Source: Streptomyces sp. SCSIO 30461
GTDB lineage: Bacteria; Actinomycetota; Actinomycetes; Streptomycetales; Streptomycetaceae
Direction: 5' to 3'
Assembly (NCBI RefSeq): GCF_037023745.1
Contig: NZ_CP146101.1
Span: 2,286,001-2,350,000, forward strand
DNA: 64,000 bases
The stretch's first letter is position 1. The number at the start of each line of letters is the position of its first letter. Below, one piece after another: positions 61,556-64,000 of this stretch. The notes beneath the pieces are model-generated. The model searched no databases. It was not told where the DNA came from and saw only the letters and a list, made by a program, of their open reading frames with translations. The position numbers were made by a program, and so were the translations under genes.

Positions 61556-61852
61556 TAGAGGGTGGCCATCTCGTGGGGACGCTTCTTCTCGCGCACTTTC
61601 TTCTTGTACTTTCCGCGGCCGTGCTTCTCCCGTACAACTGGCGAGGTAATGCGGAGTTGATAGCGAGTCGCCGAGGTCATCCATCATAGCGCTGAAGACC
61701 ATGAGGATCTCTTTCACATACCCGGCTGATATCTCCCGAGCCACCACCGCTGGGCCCTGGCCCGCCGCGGCCTGAACCGTTCTGACGAGGTCGCCTACTG
61801 TAATAACTTGAATAGTAACTTGAGTTGCCGGTAGATCGCACATCCGTACCAT
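61556..61852 (-). pseudogene. Tyrosine integrase fragment
   Basis: The minus strand reads VGDLVRTVQAAAGQGPAVVA, then ISAGYVKEILMVFSAMMDD, typical of the core-binding domain of actinobacterial phage/ICE integrases. It then shifts frame to a Lys-rich segment, HGRGKYKKKVREKKRP, before the ISAs1 remnant. The catalytic domain is missing. It suggests a vanished integrative element. Confidence 0.6.
61804..61823. promoter_or_regulatory. Direct repeats of TAACTTGA before cupin gene
   Basis: TAACTTGA occurs at 61804-61811 and 61816-61823, 12 bp apart, in an unusually AT-rich segment 28 bp before the cupin start. It could be a regulator-binding site. The evidence is pattern only. Confidence 0.35.
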
Positions 61853-62261
61853 GGGTCCCATGTGTGCAGCAGAGGTGTATTCAGGCAACGTGGGTCGAGA
61901 CGCCACGTTGGAGCGGGGATGGGTGGTCGGCCATTTCATGGAGGCTACGGACCCCCGGCACAGTGATTCCGTCGAGATTCAGTGGGTCCAGCATCCCTGC
62001 GGAGATGAGCGTGCGGCATGGGTTTCCCATGAGGGTCGCACCGCATTCGTCCTTCTTGTCACCGGCCGATTTCGTATCGATTTTCCGGAACACAGCACGA
62101 CGCTGACCAATAGAGGTGACTATGTTCTATGGAACGGGTTGAATCATTCATGGTACGCGGAAGAGGAATCCCTGGTGCTCACGGTCCGCTGGCCGTCCGT
62201 CGCCGGGTACCAGGTGGAGGAAGGGAGTGGCGGAGGTCGCTGTCTTCCTGAATCCGGGTAG
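61851..62261 (+). CDS. Cupin-domain protein
   Basis: This 136-residue protein has a cupin core: EIQWVQHPCGDERAAWV, FVLLVTGRFRIDFPEHS and DYVLWNGLNHSWYAEEESLVLTVRWPS. The glycine-rich and histidine-containing turns are those of small cupins often annotated in Streptomyces without known substrate. The start ATG 61851 has no clear ribosome binding site (ATG 61860 is possible). GC content is lower than the surroundings, and the gene sits between mobile-element relics, so it may have been acquired by transfer. Confidence 0.75.
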   Translation: MGPMCAAEVYSGNVGRDATLERGWVVGHFMEATDPRHSDSVEIQWVQHPCGDERAAWVSHEGRTAFVLLVTGRFRIDFPEHSTTLTNRGDYVLWNGLNHSWYAEEESLVLTVRWPSVAGYQVEEGSGGGRCLPESG

Positions 62262-62410
62262 TGACCAGGCAGAGTTCCATCGTTCTCGCGATCGGCCGGG
62301 AATGATCCAGGGTTCGCGCGAGTTCCCGAGATTGAGGTGCCCCCGGTGGCAAGACTTCGGCGTAGTCGCGTGACGCCCGGTTTATGGGGTCTTCGAAGTT
62401 AATACTCCAG

Positions 62411-63762
62411 CTGTAGATCGTGATCTTCATGTCTGGGATGCGGCTTGCCGCCGGTAGTGACTGGTGCGTGATCGTGCCTGGTGGCGGCGGCGCCAGTCGG
62501 ACCAGGCAAGCCGGTGGGCCGCGTCGAGGACGGGCCGGACGACGAGCGCGATGAACAGGCGGCAGATCTCGTTGCAGGACAGCGGGATCAGGTCGTCCGG
62601 CGTGGGTCGGTGTGCGTGTTCGTCGGCGCGGACGACGGCGAGGAAGGCGTGGGCCAGCATCGCGAGGGTGACCCAGCGGGCCCACGAGGGGTAGCGGCGG
62701 ACCTGGTGCTCATCCAGCCCGGCCAGTCCCTTCTCTGTTTGGAAGGTCTCCTCCACCCGCCATCTGGAACCTGCGACCTTGACCAGGGTGGCCAGGGATG
62801 CCGGCGTGGTGGAGTGACAGCGGTAGTAGGCGAGTTCACCGGTGCTGCGGTTGCGGCGGATCAGCAGCTGGTGGTGGCCCGGGGCTGCCTCGGCGAGGTC
62901 GATGACGGCCCAGTCGTAGAATCGCTGCCCCTTCGCGCCGTGTCCGGCCGAGAGCTTCTGCCAGGCCCGCTTCGGCACCTTCGCCGCCAGGGCATCGGCG
63001 CGGAACTTGCCTGCGCCGGTGGGCACTTCGGCCGAGCAGGCCACCGCGAGGACATAGCCGATGCCGCGTTCCTCCAGAGCCGTACGGAGTCTTGGGTTGC
63101 CGCCGTAGACCTCGTCCCCGGTGACCCAGCCGACGTGGTGTCCGGCGTCCAGGAATCGTTCGATCATCGTGCGGGCCAGTTCCGGCTTGGTCGCGAAGAC
63201 GGTGTCCTGGCCGAGTCCGGCTGCCCGGCAGCGGTCCGGGTCGCACGTCCAGGAGCGCGGGATGTACAGCTCCCGGTCGACCGCCGCGTGCCCGCGCGTC
63301 CCGGCGTAGACGAGGTAGACCGCGACCTGGGAGTTCTCGATCCGGCCGGCGGTGCCGGTGTACTGGCGCTGGACCCCGACCGTGTGGGTGCCCTTCTTCA
63401 CGTCGCCGGTCTCGTCGACAACCAGGACCGCGGCCTCGTCATAGAGGTGCTCGACGACGTATTCGCGCACGTCGTCACGGATGCCGTCGGCATCCCAAAC
63501 GGCTCGGCACAGCAGATGCTGCATGCCGTGCGGGCTGGCCTCCCCGGCCCACTCCGCGATCGTCCAGCAGTTCTTGCGCGGCAGGTCCGCCAGCAGGCCC
63601 AGCACCAACCGCCCGGCCCGCATCCGTGGTTCGACCCGGACGAACCGGCCCGCGATCCGGCCCATGGCCACCTCGAACGCATCCCGCCAACGGACGGGAT
63701 CTATGCTGTGACCTGCGGCCACCGTCTCATCGTTACTCCACACAAGTCACGATGATCAACGG
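62411..63762 (-). mobile_element. IS701-type insertion sequence
   Basis: The element encloses an apparently full transposase at 62427-63743. Its ends are weakly defined: CTGTAGATCGTGATCTT near 62411 and, inverted, GTTGATCATCGTGACTT near 63741-63760 form imperfect terminal repeats. Target duplication was not found. The ends and type are tentative. Confidence 0.55.
62427..63743 (-). CDS. IS701 family transposase
   Basis: This 438-residue DDE transposase has VVDETGDVKKG (first Asp), GWVTGDEVYGGNPRL (second Asp) and RWRVEETFQTEKGLAGLDEHQVRRY with the catalytic Glu. It also has the family elements MQHLLCRAVWDADG and QRQYTGTAG. No frameshift is visible and the length is normal, so it may still be active. 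The start is GTG 63743. A decayed relative lies at 56986-57156. The C-terminus is basic. Confidence 0.88.
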   Translation of the reverse strand: MWSNDETVAAGHSIDPVRWRDAFEVAMGRIAGRFVRVEPRMRAGRLVLGLLADLPRKNCWTIAEWAGEASPHGMQHLLCRAVWDADGIRDDVREYVVEHLYDEAAVLVVDETGDVKKGTHTVGVQRQYTGTAGRIENSQVAVYLVYAGTRGHAAVDRELYIPRSWTCDPDRCRAAGLGQDTVFATKPELARTMIERFLDAGHHVGWVTGDEVYGGNPRLRTALEERGIGYVLAVACSAEVPTGAGKFRADALAAKVPKRAWQKLSAGHGAKGQRFYDWAVIDLAEAAPGHHQLLIRRNRSTGELAYYRCHSTTPASLATLVKVAGSRWRVEETFQTEKGLAGLDEHQVRRYPSWARWVTLAMLAHAFLAVVRADEHAHRPTPDDLIPLSCNEICRLFIALVVRPVLDAAHRLAWSDWRRRHQARSRTSHYRRQAASQT

Positions 63763-63853
63763 TGGCCGCACCCGTCTCCACACCGGCCCACCTTGGCTGA
63801 GGGCCCTGCTTAGCCCGTTTCACCGTAACGCTCAACAGCACAGGCCGATGGGC

Positions 63854-64000
63854 CTACGGTGCCGACAGGGCTGTGCGCTCGGCTTTCTCCAGCCAGTCGG
63901 TGTACCAGCGGGCGAACGTCACCGGCGTACCGTCGTCGTCGAGCAGCGGGGCGAGGTCGACGTCGTCCACCCGGCAATCGGACCAGATCGTGCCACGGTG
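63854..64000 (-). CDS. SMI1/KNR4-like protein, C-terminus only
   Basis: The minus strand reads GTIWSDCRVDDVDLAPLLDDD, then FARWYTDWLEKAERT and a stop TAG at 63854-63856. This resembles the SMI1/KNR4 (SUKH) family end, whose members are immunity proteins or hypothetical proteins. Only 48 residues are in the window. The N-terminus lies beyond the right edge. Confidence 0.6.
   Translation of the reverse strand, partial: HRGTIWSDCRVDDVDLAPLLDDDGTPVTFARWYTDWLEKAERTALSAP

Overview
The window is high-GC actinobacterial DNA, almost certainly from Streptomyces or a close relative. Supporting signs are the very high third-position GC, frequent GTG starts with GGAGG-type ribosome binding sites, tandem universal stress proteins, a DUF397/helix-turn-helix/ATPase trio of the whiJ type, and an IS701-type transposase. 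I see no rRNA, tRNA or CRISPR array.

1-8.3 kb looks like a stress or hypoxia island. It has four universal stress proteins (one cut by the window edge), an isolated C-terminal glycyl-radical domain of pyruvate formate-lyase translationally coupled to an intact radical-SAM activase, and a KhtTU-like cation/proton antiporter pair. A recurrent 15-bp GGGAC/GGCCC half-palindrome lies upstream of at least three of these units. 8.3-11.1 kb holds a TetR-regulated unit with a clear double operator, two methyltransferase-like genes, a gutted FAD oxidoreductase and a small zinc-finger protein. 11.3-13.3 kb is a flotillin/NfeD membrane pair. 13.3-15.4 kb is a patch of small membrane genes mixed with gene debris. 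15.5-17.8 kb is a MerR regulator divergent from a SulP anion transporter, with a perfect operator palindrome between them. 17.8-22.8 kb has a frameshifted PIN-domain remnant, a polytopic membrane protein, a LuxR-type two-component system and a secreted VCBS-repeat protein.

23.2-51.0 kb is the main system: 21 genes on the minus strand, nearly all overlapping or within 20 bp of each other, encoding a complete Wzx/Wzy-type surface polysaccharide. It contains the initiating phosphoglycosyltransferase, a GDP-mannose 6-dehydrogenase-like enzyme, three glycosyltransferases, two Wzz-like co-polymerases, an asparagine-synthase-like amidotransferase, a fused dehydrogenase/Gfo-Idh oxidoreductase, a heparinase II/III-like lyase, a beta-helix lipoprotein, a Wzy polymerase and a Wzx flippase. 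It also has a nucleotide-sugar tailoring set: cytidylyltransferase, NAD epimerase, C-methyltransferase-like enzyme, PIG-L deacetylase, DUF4910 peptidase-like protein, RmlC-like epimerase, pyruvyltransferase and PLP aminotransferase. The NAD epimerase carries four perfect in-frame 39-bp repeats in its Rossmann domain.

51.9-53.6 kb is the whiJ-like trio. 53.7-56.8 kb is a small operon with WXG100-like proteins that resembles a type VII secretion cargo locus. 57.3-60.6 kb encodes surface proteins: a parallel beta-helix protein, a DUF916-like protein and a WxL-like protein. 60.9-63.8 kb is a mobile-element scrapyard with IS630, ISAs1 and integrase remnants, a cupin gene and an apparently intact IS701-type element. 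The window ends inside an SMI1/KNR4-like gene.
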